Part shown: positions 51,116-58,836 of the stretch, piece after piece | Layout of the letters: every line of letters begins with the position of its first letter | Position numbering within the stretch: position 1 is the stretch's first letter | Source of the DNA: FEN-1191 sp036490715 | GTDB taxonomy: Bacteria; Pseudomonadota; Gammaproteobacteria; Steroidobacterales; Steroidobacteraceae | Assembly (NCBI GenBank): GCA_036490715.1 | Contig: DASXDL010000017.1 | Coordinates: forward strand, 1 to 64,000 | Length of the DNA stretch: 64,000 nt | Direction of reading: 5' to 3' | The notes under the pieces: generated by a model | What the model was told of the DNA's origin: nothing | Databases searched by the model: none | Seen by the model: only the letters and a program-made list of their open reading frames with translations | Position numbers and translations under genes: made by a program

Positions 51116-51585
51116 GCTTTGTGCAGCGCTTTATGGACTCGCTGTGCCTCAGCTGCGCGGCCTGCCTGCTGCAACGAGCCCAGCAGCTGATTGTGTTCCA
51201 GAAACGCTTCTAGTCGCTGGGACGGTGTAAGACTAGCCTCGGATTTGATTAAAGACCCGCGAGCGCGCTCTCCGAGATCAGATCGAAACGTTCGAGTTGA
51301 ATGCGAATGAGTAGCGGAGCGAAACGCACCAGCCTCATCCGAAACGTGCCCCGTCTGAAGGGTCATGGGCAGACCCGCCCGCACAGCTACCCGGATCAAC
51401 AGCTCGAGAGAAAGGTCGGAAACACGACCATTGATTATCTTGCTCAGGGTCGGCTGGGGCAGGCCGAGCCGTTTCGCGGCTACGATTTGAGATACGCCCA
51501 TAAGCTGAGTGTGACGCGCGAGCTGCAGGGCTACATCACTGCGCAAGGCCCGCACAGTGGCAATGTCGTGAGATGGCGAGCTCAT
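51112..51585 (-). CDS. XRE-family helix-turn-helix regulator (putative antitoxin)
   Basis: A 157-residue protein with an HTH of the Cro/C1 type at about 30-75: GVSQIVAAKRLGLPQPTLSK followed by INGRVSDLSLELLIRVAVRAG, typical of the HigA/XRE antitoxin group. The C-terminal half is Ser/Thr-rich and ends in a helical region. It is first in a two-gene operon with the nucleotidyltransferase. The start ATG at 51585 overlaps an inverted repeat and a -10 box, so autoregulation is likely. Confidence 0.75.
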   Translation of the reverse strand: MSSPSHDIATVRALRSDVALQLARHTQLMGVSQIVAAKRLGLPQPTLSKIINGRVSDLSLELLIRVAVRAGLPMTLQTGHVSDEAGAFRSATHSHSTRTFRSDLGERARGSLIKSEASLTPSQRLEAFLEHNQLLGSLQQAGRAAEAQRVHKALHKA

Positions 51586-51604
51586 ATATAGTGGATCTAT
51601 TATA
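51585..51604 (-). promoter_or_regulatory. Promoter/operator of the XRE-nucleotidyltransferase pair
   Basis: On the minus strand TATAATAG-ATCCA-CTATATA is an imperfect inverted repeat that includes a perfect -10 hexamer TATAAT, 13 bases before the ATG. TTGTAG 18 bases upstream could serve as -35. The leader would be very short. The overlap of repeat and -10 suits repression by the encoded XRE protein. Confidence 0.5.
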
Positions 51605-51786
51605 GGCTTTCTCTCATTGCAACTACAATATTCAAAATCATATAGTTACACTCGTACCGACTCGCTCCAGAGCCACGTCACGGTCGTGGAAAGCAGTGAA
51701 TCGAGAGGAAGATCCGGAGCGCACCGAGAAGCCCTTCTTGCCACGCATGAGTTCGCCTTCGGCTAGCGCCCTGGTCCTGTCGTCGA

Positions 51787-52500
51787 TCAGCCTCCTCCGA
51801 GGCGAGAGGCTCCCAGGTAGATCGCCACCAGGCTCAACGAGTCGGTCAACCCGTGAGCGAGGATCAACGGCGTCAGATTGCGACGGTTGCAGACATAGGC
51901 GGTGCCGTAGACGAGGCCGACACATCCGGCAGTAACGACGCCTCGCGCGCCGAGATAGGCGTGTCCAATGGCGAATAGTGCCGACTGGATGACAACCGCC
52001 GCGCCGATCGCAGCCCAGCCGGTGCCGAGCAGCGTCAGCAGTTGAGTCGTCAGGAACCCGCGGAACAGCAATTCTTCGCCGAAGGCAGCGGTCGTCCAAG
52101 CGACGACGAGCCAGCCGGCGAGGGCCAGCGCATTGCCTCGGAGAGCGGAGAACCGACTTAGGTCCATCGCCGGCCAGTGCAGCGCGTTGCTCAATGGCGT
52201 TACAACGCCCACCACCAACAGGGCGGTGGCACCATATAGGACAACCGCCCAGCCGACTGTCTTGGGCCAACTATCGGGACGTCGAACTCCGATGGTGCGC
52301 CAACTGGAACCTCGTACCGAGAGCCTCCAGCTGGCGGCGGCGAAAGCACCAATGACTGCCAGGGTGCCGGCCGCGGAAAGATGGGCTGACCACGCCCCCA
52401 CGCCGACCACCATGAAACTAGCGATCACGATCGCGAGATCCACCAGCGCGTTCCGGGATGAATCCGGTGTCTGGTGAGGAATCGATGTGTTTGCTGCCAT
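51787..52500 (-). CDS. CPBP family intramembrane metalloprotease
   Basis: A 237-residue membrane protein with about six to seven hydrophobic helices. The family motifs are present: FGEELLFRGFLTTQLL (EExxxR), ALFAIGHAYLG (FxxxH) and LAHGLTDSL (final H). Relatives include CAAX-type proteases and bacteriocin-immunity proteins. The ATG at 52500 lies 26 bases after the PagL stop, so it is probably the second gene of a pagL operon. Its substrate is unknown. Confidence 0.82.
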   Translation of the reverse strand: MAANTSIPHQTPDSSRNALVDLAIVIASFMVVGVGAWSAHLSAAGTLAVIGAFAAASWRLSVRGSSWRTIGVRRPDSWPKTVGWAVVLYGATALLVVGVVTPLSNALHWPAMDLSRFSALRGNALALAGWLVVAWTTAAFGEELLFRGFLTTQLLTLLGTGWAAIGAAVVIQSALFAIGHAYLGARGVVTAGCVGLVYGTAYVCNRRNLTPLILAHGLTDSLSLVAIYLGASRLGGG

Positions 52501-52526
52501 GTCGAAACTCCGCTGCACGGGCGCCT

Positions 52527-53093
52527 TCAAAAGTGCACTGCCATGCGCAGCTGACCGAAGTTCTCCCCGGGATTGGGATGAGAAATACCGGCGTTGGAGA
52601 AATGCTCCAGGCGCAGCGACAGTTCGTATTGTTGCTTCGAACCGAAGTGGCGGCCAACCGCGATGTGGTCGCCGAAATTGAATTCGGTGCTGAAGCGCTT
52701 GGTGCCGCTGTGAAACAGCGGCACGATGTAATTGACCCCGACGCCGAGTTCGCCGAACCAGGGCGAGGCGGCGTCGCGCTGCAATCGCAGCACCGGCGTG
52801 AGACTGAACTGGGTCGGCCAAGCAGCACTGTGTAGGGGCCGGCTCTCGGTGGCCCAGCGGCCGAATCCGGTCTCGAAATAGCCGGTAAAGGTACCGACCG
52901 TCGTGCGCCACTGCCACGGCGCGTCCCAGCGGGCACCGGCCACATACGCCAGCGTGTGCTGATCGCCGACCCCAATCTGACCAAAAGCTGCCGATGGCCA
53001 CAGGTCGAGTGCACGCACCGGCCTGGCAAGCAGGGCCATCGCACCGATTGCCATTGCAATCTGAAGTAAAGATCGGACTCGAGTCAGCGACAC
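52527..53093 (-). CDS. pagL: Lipid A 3-O-deacylase (PagL family)
   Basis: An outer-membrane barrel enzyme removing the 3-O acyl chain from lipid A, which alters membrane charge and immune recognition. About 188 residues with a signal peptide (LLQIAMAIGAMALLARPVRA). The catalytic His-Ser pair is in LRLEHFSNAGISHPNPGE, the PagL signature, and the C-terminal residue is Phe (LRMAVHF) as in barrels. GTG at 53093 is my choice of start; ATG at 53054 would shorten the signal peptide. Confidence 0.83.
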   Translation of the reverse strand: MSLTRVRSLLQIAMAIGAMALLARPVRALDLWPSAAFGQIGVGDQHTLAYVAGARWDAPWQWRTTVGTFTGYFETGFGRWATESRPLHSAAWPTQFSLTPVLRLQRDAASPWFGELGVGVNYIVPLFHSGTKRFSTEFNFGDHIAVGRHFGSKQQYELSLRLEHFSNAGISHPNPGENFGQLRMAVHF

Positions 53094-53612
53094 GACAACC
53101 CACCAACAGCCGCAAGTCGGGAACGACAATTTTCCCCTACCGGCCTCTGGCGCCGCGTACTGACCTCAACCACCAGGATCGGAGGCTCAAGAGCGTCCGG
53201 GTCGCGCGAACGATGACGACAATCGGCTTCGCGCCCGATAGGCCCGACCTATGTTGAGGAGATATCGCCGAACGTTCAATCCTGGCGCAGAACTGGCGCA
53301 CTTCGATTCCCCACGCATCAAGGACTTATTCGGCGTATCTCCGGCGCAGCTGCGAATGCTATGGGCTACTGCCCCCCGACATCGGCAGGCGGGACCTGAG
53401 CGGTCATGAAGTCGCCGACCAGCCGTGGGCTGCGCTCACGCTGCGGGTTGCGGTGATCGTTGGGGACAGCCTGACGATAAGCAGCGCGCGCAGCTGGCCG
53501 GCTTCAGTCATCGCCTGACTAGGCCGGGGGACCTCGATCACATCGAACAGCTGCTGGCGCTGCGCTCGCAGCGGCTTGCGCGAAGTCAGGGTGTCAGCGA
53601 CGGCTCGGGCTG
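53094..53612. other. Intergenic stretch, possible decayed gene
   Basis: About 520 bases with no supported gene. A forward frame at 53425-53616 has some coding-like composition (DLDHIEQLLALRSQRLARSQ) but lacks a start context and a recognisable family. The stretch lies at the right edge of the accessory region and may hold a decayed gene. Confidence 0.35.
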
Positions 53613-54005
53613 TTAGCGGTCCTTGACCAGCAGTTGATTGATCACCTGCCGGCTACCGGCATATTGCCCGGCGATCGTCGCAACTCGGTCGCGGTCGGTC
53701 GCGCCGACCGTGCCGCGCAGCACCACCGCCTGCGGATTGGCGGCGACGGTCACGTTGCGCGCCAGCGACGAGAGAGATTTATCGCCGGCGAGTGCGCCGC
53801 GGATCTGTTCCGCCACGTGGCGATCGTCAACGTCATTGGCCCCCGCCACCGGCGTGTTGCCATCGCCCGGCACCACCGGTGGGGCCGCGTTGGCGGAGAA
53901 ATTATCGGGAATCGGTGGTTCGCCCGAGACCGCTGGCACATCCATGACGCCGGGCAGCAACACGGCCGCCGCGGCCACTTTGAGAACCAGAATTCTGCCC
54001 TGCAT
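53613..54005 (-). CDS. Periplasmic BON-domain protein
   Basis: A 130-residue exported protein with a signal peptide (LVLKVAAAAVLLPGVMDVPAVSG), a Pro/Asn-rich spacer, and one BON domain at about 62-128. The BON domain shows VAEQIRGALAGDKSL, NVTVAANPQAVVLRGTV and the closing VINQLLVKDR. BON domains (as in OsmY) bind phospholipid or stabilise the envelope under stress. It is transcribed away from the fucosyltransferase. The ATG at 54005 is preferred to a longer frame without an export signal. Confidence 0.8.
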   Translation of the reverse strand: MQGRILVLKVAAAAVLLPGVMDVPAVSGEPPIPDNFSANAAPPVVPGDGNTPVAGANDVDDRHVAEQIRGALAGDKSLSSLARNVTVAANPQAVVLRGTVGATDRDRVATIAGQYAGSRQVINQLLVKDR

Positions 54006-54337
54006 GATGCTGCTCCTGTTCAGCTGTAGCGATGCTGCTCGCGTAGGTGACCGGCGCTCTGTCAGTCGGAGGCGCCATTCACTACGCCGCAGGCCTACCA
54101 CAGGCGTTGCGGACAGCGTGTGCATCATCTCGGGCGCGCTCGCAGCCGGCGGCCAATCAGTCGAGCACCCGGTGCCCGGTCTGGCATGGATCACGCAGAA
54201 GTGGGACGAGGCTGACATGACCTTACTTGAGATGACTATGGAGGCTGTGCTGGCGGTGCTTTTGAATGGTCTCAGGCACACCAACGGGGTGTGCGGGGAA
54301 GGTAAACGTCCGGCGATCACATATTTAAGGAGACACC
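54006..54337. other. Divergent intergenic region between BON protein and fucosyltransferase
   Basis: 332 bases with no supported gene. It must hold promoters for both flanking genes, but I see no convincing -35/-10 pair. AAGGAG at 54327-54332 is the ribosome site of the fucosyltransferase. Confidence 0.4.
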
Positions 54338-55267
54338 ATGCAGGTAGTCGTGAAGCAGAGCAGTGGCCTTGGCAATCAGCTATTTCAGTACGCTGCCGGC
54401 CGGTGCCTGGCGCGCCGGCATGGCGCCTCGCTGCGCGTGGCGCACCAGCTGCCTCACGTTTTGACCTCGTATGGCCACACCCGCTCGGTGTTACTGCAGC
54501 GCTTCGCGATCAGCGCCCCGGTGCGCCAGGTGAGCTGGTTCGATCGGCTGGTATCGACCGACCGCGAGGAACTGCAGAGCGCCGCCCGGGCCGCGCGTGC
54601 GCTGTTCCGGGTCCAGATGATTCGGCAGGCGCCCGAGCGCAGTTTGTTCCGGCAGGAACTGCGGGTGCAGCCTGGCATCCGTTCGGTGTATCTGAAGGGC
54701 TTCTGGCAGGACGCCGCGATCGTGCGCGAGGTCGAAGGCGATCTGCGCCGCGAACTGACCCTGGTCGATCCGCTGCGGGGCCGCAATTTGGAGACCGCCA
54801 ACCGCATCGCCAGCGCCCGCAATCCGGTCTCGATTCATCTGCGCCGCGGCGACTACGGCTCGTTCTTCGGCGACAACATGATTCTGCCGACCGCCTACTA
54901 CGAGCACGCCATCGCCCACATGCTGGAGCGCAATCGCCGTAGCACTTTTTTCGTGTTCACTGATGACGTCGCGTTCGCCAAGGAATGGCTGCGTGGCGAC
55001 CCGCGCTTCGTGGTAGTCGATCAGAACGACGACGAATCGGCCCACGAGGACTTGCGGCTGATGTCGCTATGCCGCCATCACATCATCGCCAACAGCACCT
55101 TCTCGTGGTGGGGCGCGTGGCTCGACCCGCGCTGCGACAAGCAGGTGATCGCGCCGGCGCGCTGGCTCGGGTTTGACACCCCGATGACGGCGCTCGCCTG
55201 TCCTGACTGGACACTGCTGGATGCGGAGATGCCGCGGCGCATCCTGCCGCGGGCCGTTGGCGCCTAA
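54338..55267 (+). CDS. Alpha-1,2-fucosyltransferase-like protein (GT11)
   Basis: It probably transfers fucose, or a similar sugar, from a GDP-sugar onto a surface glycan. The 309-residue protein starts with GLGNQLFQYAAGRCLA. It carries HLRRGDY (GDP-fucose-binding motif), FVFTDDVAFAKEW and ANSTFSWWGAWL, the three hallmark regions of GT11. AAGGAG stands 5 bases before the ATG. No GDP-fucose synthesis genes (gmd, fcl) or O-antigen cluster surround it, so the acceptor and donor supply are unknown; it may be a transferred single gene. Confidence 0.87.
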   Translation: MQVVVKQSSGLGNQLFQYAAGRCLARRHGASLRVAHQLPHVLTSYGHTRSVLLQRFAISAPVRQVSWFDRLVSTDREELQSAARAARALFRVQMIRQAPERSLFRQELRVQPGIRSVYLKGFWQDAAIVREVEGDLRRELTLVDPLRGRNLETANRIASARNPVSIHLRRGDYGSFFGDNMILPTAYYEHAIAHMLERNRRSTFFVFTDDVAFAKEWLRGDPRFVVVDQNDDESAHEDLRLMSLCRHHIIANSTFSWWGAWLDPRCDKQVIAPARWLGFDTPMTALACPDWTLLDAEMPRRILPRAVGA

Positions 55268-55284
55268 GGCCGCCGCGGCGGGCG

Positions 55285-55791
55285 TTAGAACTTTTCCGGG
55301 AACAGTGCGGCGCTGCCGTCCAGGTCGCCGGTGTCGGCGTATGCCAGCGGAATGGCACTCTTATTGAGTATCGCTCCATCCAGCACGCTGCCGACGATCA
55401 GGCGGTGATCGCCGGCCGGCGTTTCTGACTGCACCGCGCAGTCGAAGTACGCCAACGCCTTGGGCAGAATCGGCGCGCCGAGTTTGCCGGGACGCCAGCG
55501 ATGCGTCTTCATCTTGTCGACGCCCGGCGATGACTGCGAGCGAGTGCCGAAATGCCGCGCAAGCTCGATCTGATCGTGCGCCAGCACGTTGACTGCAAAC
55601 GTCCGGCCGGCCTGTAACAGCGCATAGGACGCGTGCTCGGGGTGGATCGATATCGCCAGCATCAACGGCCGATAGGACACCTGCATCACCGAGGCGGCGG
55701 TATAGGCATCCTGATGGCGCTCGTGGGCGACGCCGATCACGTAGACGCCCAGCGTGATCTGCCGGAACAGGCCCACCAGCTCTAAATTCAT
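55285..55791 (-). CDS. Flavin reductase-like / FMN-binding split-barrel protein
   Basis: A 168-residue protein of the flavin-reductase-like domain family. It begins RQITLGVYVIGVAHERHQDAYTAASVMQVSY, the typical first strand and FMN-contacting segment, followed by FAVNVLAHDQIELARHFG and DCAVQSETPAGDHRLIVGSV. Relatives are short-chain flavin reductases or FMN-binding proteins. Its start overlaps the DUF3175 stop (ATGA), so the two are coupled. Confidence 0.78.
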   Translation of the reverse strand: MNLELVGLFRQITLGVYVIGVAHERHQDAYTAASVMQVSYRPLMLAISIHPEHASYALLQAGRTFAVNVLAHDQIELARHFGTRSQSSPGVDKMKTHRWRPGKLGAPILPKALAYFDCAVQSETPAGDHRLIVGSVLDGAILNKSAIPLAYADTGDLDGSAALFPEKF

Positions 55792-56174
55792 TTGCGCACC
55801 CGGGGCCGGGCAGCGCGTCGGGCCGGGCTCCGGGCCGCAGACGGCGATCGCCGGCGAGGCTGTTGCGTGCCCGAAAACAACGTACGCAATTCCTGCTTGG
55901 CGCGCTCCAGGCGCCGCCGCCGTACCGGATCGAGCCCCCGGCCGGCGCGGTTGATGTAGAAGCTGATCATCGACAGCGCCGAGCGATATGGATCCGCCTT
56001 GCGAGCGTGGCTGCGTTCGGCCGAACGCTTGATCGAGCGCGCGATGTCGCGGGCGCTGCGCTGCGCGAACACGCCCGGCTGCAGGTCCATCGCGTGACTG
56101 GTCTTGGTCACGTGCTGCGACCAGCGGCGGCGGCGAGGCGCAGGTGTTCGGGATTTCACCGCACGCTCAGGCAT
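55788..56174 (-). CDS. DUF3175 family protein
   Basis: A 128-residue, strongly basic protein. WSQHVTKTSHAMDLQPGVF, ARSIKRSAERSHARKADPYR and SMISFYINRAGRGLDPVRR match the DUF3175 family as I recall it. The function is unknown. Arg-rich tails at both ends suggest nucleic-acid binding (inference). It overlaps the Gre-like gene by 8 bases and the flavin reductase-like gene by 4. Confidence 0.72.
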   Translation of the reverse strand: MPERAVKSRTPAPRRRRWSQHVTKTSHAMDLQPGVFAQRSARDIARSIKRSAERSHARKADPYRSALSMISFYINRAGRGLDPVRRRRLERAKQELRTLFSGTQQPRRRSPSAARSPARRAARPRVRK

Positions 56175-56634
56175 GCATGTCGAGCACTTCCGCCTGGCGT
56201 CCTGAGACTGTCACTACGTCGCCGGAGCGCCGGCCGATCAGCGCGCTGCCGACCGGGGACGCCCAGCTGACCAATCCGACGGTGGGATCGGCCTCGTCCT
56301 CGCCCACCAGACGCAGGTGCTGTTCGCCACCGGGCTCGAAGCGCACGCGCACCGTGACGCCGAAGCGCACGATTTCCGGGGTCGCCGGTGGCGGCACGAT
56401 GCGGGCACTGCTGCGCCGCTGGCGCCAATAGCGCAGGTCGCGCTCGATGCTGGCCATGGCGCTGCGATCGGCGTCCGCGGTCGCGGTGCCGCGCGCCGCC
56501 TCGAGCTCGCGCAGGCGCTGATCGATCTGGTCGAAGCCGGAGCGGGTGACAAAATTTGGATGCGGACTGATCGGTCGATCCGGCAGCCGCTCGAGCGTAT
56601 CGCCGTCGACATCCCGGACGAAGGCGCGGCTCAC
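56167..56634 (-). CDS. GreA/GreB family transcription factor-like protein
   Basis: A 155-residue protein starting at GTG 56634, which overlaps the stop of the upstream lipoprotein gene. An N-terminal helical part (FDQIDQRLRELEAARGTATA) is followed by a C-terminal Gre/FKBP-like domain (VSWASPVGSALIGRRSGDVV). The opening SRAFVRDVDGDTLERLPDRP and SPHPNFVT is characteristic of a Gre-related group distinct from true GreA/GreB. It probably binds RNA polymerase's secondary channel; whether it stimulates transcript cleavage is unknown. Confidence 0.8.
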   Translation of the reverse strand: MSRAFVRDVDGDTLERLPDRPISPHPNFVTRSGFDQIDQRLRELEAARGTATADADRSAMASIERDLRYWRQRRSSARIVPPPATPEIVRFGVTVRVRFEPGGEQHLRLVGEDEADPTVGLVSWASPVGSALIGRRSGDVVTVSGRQAEVLDMHA

Positions 56635-57089
56635 GGCAGATTGCCTGAGGGCACCGGCGAGCCGGGCGCGGGCGGCAGCGGAGCGAGAGGACGCAGGTCA
56701 TCCGGCTGGCCGCTGGCGCCGGGCTTTCCCTGCGGCGGGTTCTCATCCGGGCAGTCGAGCGCGTCCATGTTGGCGCGCACATCATCGATGCGCTGGTCGG
56801 CTTTAGCCTCCGAGGCTGCGACGATTTCCGGCGAGGTGCTCAGCGTCGGCGCTTGACGGCGGGCCTGCAGGTTGGAGCGGATCTGCGCGCGCAGCTGCTC
56901 GCATTGCGCGGCCACCGGGTCACTGCCATCGGCCGGCGCGACCAGGTCGGGGCCGGCGGCGGCACGCTCGCGCAGCACCGGCATCGAGCCGTTGCTGCAG
57001 GCGTACAGCAGTGACAACGCCAGCGCGCTCGCCAGCAGTGGCGCTGCGCTCGACACACCGGTGATGGATTGGGGCCGCAAGAAATTCAT
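56631..57089 (-). CDS. Small lipoprotein of unknown function
   Basis: A 152-residue protein from ATG 57089. A signal peptide with lipobox LLYAC is followed by a helical region (AAQCEQLRAQIRSNLQARRQ, then SEAKADQRIDDVRANMDALD) and a Pro-rich tail. No family is recognised. It lies between the OmpA-like gene and the Gre-like gene on the same strand, 34 bases downstream of the former. Confidence 0.65.
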   Translation of the reverse strand: MNFLRPQSITGVSSAAPLLASALALSLLYACSNGSMPVLRERAAAGPDLVAPADGSDPVAAQCEQLRAQIRSNLQARRQAPTLSTSPEIVAASEAKADQRIDDVRANMDALDCPDENPPQGKPGASGQPDDLRPLAPLPPAPGSPVPSGNLP

Positions 57090-57123
57090 TATTGCGCCGC
57101 TCCAGGCAGCAGACCAGTGTCGG

Positions 57124-58080
57124 TTAGCCGCTGCTGGCGAATTGTCCCTGGGTATTGGAGAACACCAGTTCGACGCGGCGATTTTGCTGGCGTCCGGCGG
57201 CGGTATCGTTGGTCGCCACCGGCAGCGACTTGCCTTTGCCCACCGCCTGCACGCGCGAGTTGTCCACGCCGTGGTTTTCCAGCGCCTCGGCCACCGCCTG
57301 GGCGCGGCGCTGCGACAGCGCATCGTTATAACTGTCTGAGCCGCGACTGTCGGTATGACCCTCGATCCTGAGGCGCTCGCCGGACTGATTCTTCATGAAG
57401 TCGGCAATGCGACCGAGTGCGGCATCCGCGCCGGGCTTGAGCACGTCACTGTTGGTATCAAACAGAACGCTGCTGCCCAAGGTCAGCACCATGCCGCGCT
57501 CGGTCTGCTTGGCCTGCAGTGCCTCGAGCTGGGATTTGGCAGCCTCGGCCTGTTCGTTGGCGGCCGCGATCTGGGTCTGGGCTTCGCTCTGGGCGGCTGC
57601 GGCCTGCGCCGCTGCCGCCTGGGCGTCGGCCTGGGACTGCTGCGCCTGGGCCTGCGACTGCTGCGCCTGCGCCTGGGCCTGCTGCGCCTGCGCTCGGGCC
57701 GCAGCCGCTTCGCGCTCGCGCGCCGATAGCAGCACCTGCTGACGCTGTACCTGGGCGTCCGCCATCATTTTCTGCGCCCGGTTCTCGGCGATCATCGCCT
57801 GGCCGATCTCGGCATTGCGTCGCGCCAGATAGGCGAGGTGAATCACCTCATCGTCCGGGCGGTGATCGCTTTCGGCCTTCTCGGCGGCGGCCAGATTGGT
57901 GCGCGCATCCTGCAGCGGCTTGCCGGCGATCTGGGCCGCGAGTGGATCGATTTCGAGCGTGTGCACGGCCGCGCGCGCCTCCTGCACGGCCGAGTCGGTC
58001 TCCGGCCGGGTGGTAGCGCAGGCTGCCAATACCGATAGCAGCGCGACGATCGAATAGATGCGAATGTCGGGGAGTTTCAT
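57124..58080 (-). CDS. OmpA-like lipoprotein with DUF4398 domain
   Basis: A 318-residue envelope protein. It has a lipoprotein signal (IVALLSVLAACATT), a DUF4398 helical segment (AQIAGKPLQDARTNLAAAEK...HLAYLARRNAEIGQAM), and a long Gln/Ala coiled coil. A C-terminal OmpA domain follows (SSVLFDTNSDVLKPGADAAL, GHTDSRGSDSYNDALSQRRA) that should bind peptidoglycan. The protein could bridge outer membrane and cell wall. The ATG at 58080 is followed upstream by a second DUF4398 lipoprotein gene only 7 bases away. Confidence 0.88.
   Translation of the reverse strand: MKLPDIRIYSIVALLSVLAACATTRPETDSAVQEARAAVHTLEIDPLAAQIAGKPLQDARTNLAAAEKAESDHRPDDEVIHLAYLARRNAEIGQAMIAENRAQKMMADAQVQRQQVLLSAREREAAAARAQAQQAQAQAQQSQAQAQQSQADAQAAAAQAAAAQSEAQTQIAAANEQAEAAKSQLEALQAKQTERGMVLTLGSSVLFDTNSDVLKPGADAALGRIADFMKNQSGERLRIEGHTDSRGSDSYNDALSQRRAQAVAEALENHGVDNSRVQAVGKGKSLPVATNDTAAGRQQNRRVELVFSNTQGQFASSG
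57631..57693 (-). repeat. Imperfect tandem repeats encoding the Gln/Ala coiled coil
   Basis: Within the OmpA-like gene, short units around GACTGCTGCGCCTGGGCCT recur with small changes and encode AQAQQ/SQAQ blocks. Such repeats can change copy number by slippage and so vary the length of the coiled coil. Confidence 0.55.
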
Positions 58081-58087
58081 GGCAGGT

Positions 58088-58519
58088 TCAATCCCATTGG
58101 GCTGGTTGTGGCAGGGCGCCAGGCTGTGGCCCGGAACCGTTGTTGTTCTGTTCGCGCTGCGACTCGCTCTCCAGCGTCGCGGTGCCGGAATTGACCTCGC
58201 GCAGCGACTGTTCGGCCTTGGCCGAGCGCGTTCGCGCCAGCGCCAGCTGGGCATCGACCGTGGCTTCCTCGCCCTGGCGCTGCGCCAGGACCGGCTTGTC
58301 CTTGGCGTTCTGGTCGGCCTGCTGCAGTTCGCTGCGGGCGGTTTCCAGATCGGCGCTGTCGTACTGCTGGGCGCCGCTGCTTTCGGCCTCGGACACCAGG
58401 CTATGCGGCGCCGCCAGGTCGACGCGGGGTTTGGGCGTGCCGGCGCAGCTGACCGCTGCCAGCAATGCGAAGGCGGCTATGGGTCGCAGGCCGCTTATGA
58501 CCGCTCGGGACGAAAGCAT
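58088..58519 (-). CDS. DUF4398 lipoprotein
   Basis: A 143-residue protein from ATG 58519. A signal peptide ends in a lipobox-like LAAVSC. The mature part carries DUF4398 features (DSADLETARSELQQADQNAK, QLALARTRSAKAEQSLREV), predicted helical, and a Gln/Asn/Pro tail. It is the first gene of the minus-strand cluster running to the flavin reductase-like gene, and is paired with the larger DUF4398-OmpA protein, with which it may interact. Confidence 0.78.
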   Translation of the reverse strand: MLSSRAVISGLRPIAAFALLAAVSCAGTPKPRVDLAAPHSLVSEAESSGAQQYDSADLETARSELQQADQNAKDKPVLAQRQGEEATVDAQLALARTRSAKAEQSLREVNSGTATLESESQREQNNNGSGPQPGALPQPAQWD

Positions 58520-58671
58520 CGGTGCACTCCTGTCATTGGGGCCTTGAGGCCGTGCGTTACTGTGCGCACTGGCGCCACGCGGCCGCTGTAGGCGGCGGTG
58601 CCGGCCGCGTGAGGAAAATGAGCACCGGGGCCGTAGTGGCGGGCTGGCCCTGCGTCGGACGAGTCCTAAGC

Positions 58672-58677
58672 TATAAT
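58672..58677 (+). promoter_or_regulatory. -10 box of tRNA-Leu
   Basis: TATAAT stands 30 bases before the tRNA-Leu 5' end and is followed by TCGCCTCC. No good -35 hexamer is seen at 16-18 bases upstream. Confidence 0.5.
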
Positions 58678-58707
58678 TCGCCTCCATTTTTGCGGGCGCG
58701 CCTGAAA

Positions 58708-58791
58708 GCGAAAGTGGCGGAACGGTAGACGCGCTGGCCTTAGGAGCCAGTGGGGCAACCCGTGAGAGTTCGAGTCTCTCCTTTCGCACCA
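58708..58791 (+). tRNA. tRNA-Leu (UAG)
   Basis: An 84-base cloverleaf with encoded CCA. The acceptor GCGAAAG pairs with CTTTCGC. The anticodon stem CTGGC/GCCAG encloses CTTAGGA, anticodon TAG at 58741-58743. A class II variable arm (TGGGGCAACCCG) and T-loop TTCGAGT follow. It lies just upstream of tig. Confidence 0.97.
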
Positions 58792-58836
58792 GCGGCTCGA
58801 ATGGACCCAGGCGCTTCGATAAGGAAACCAAGCACG

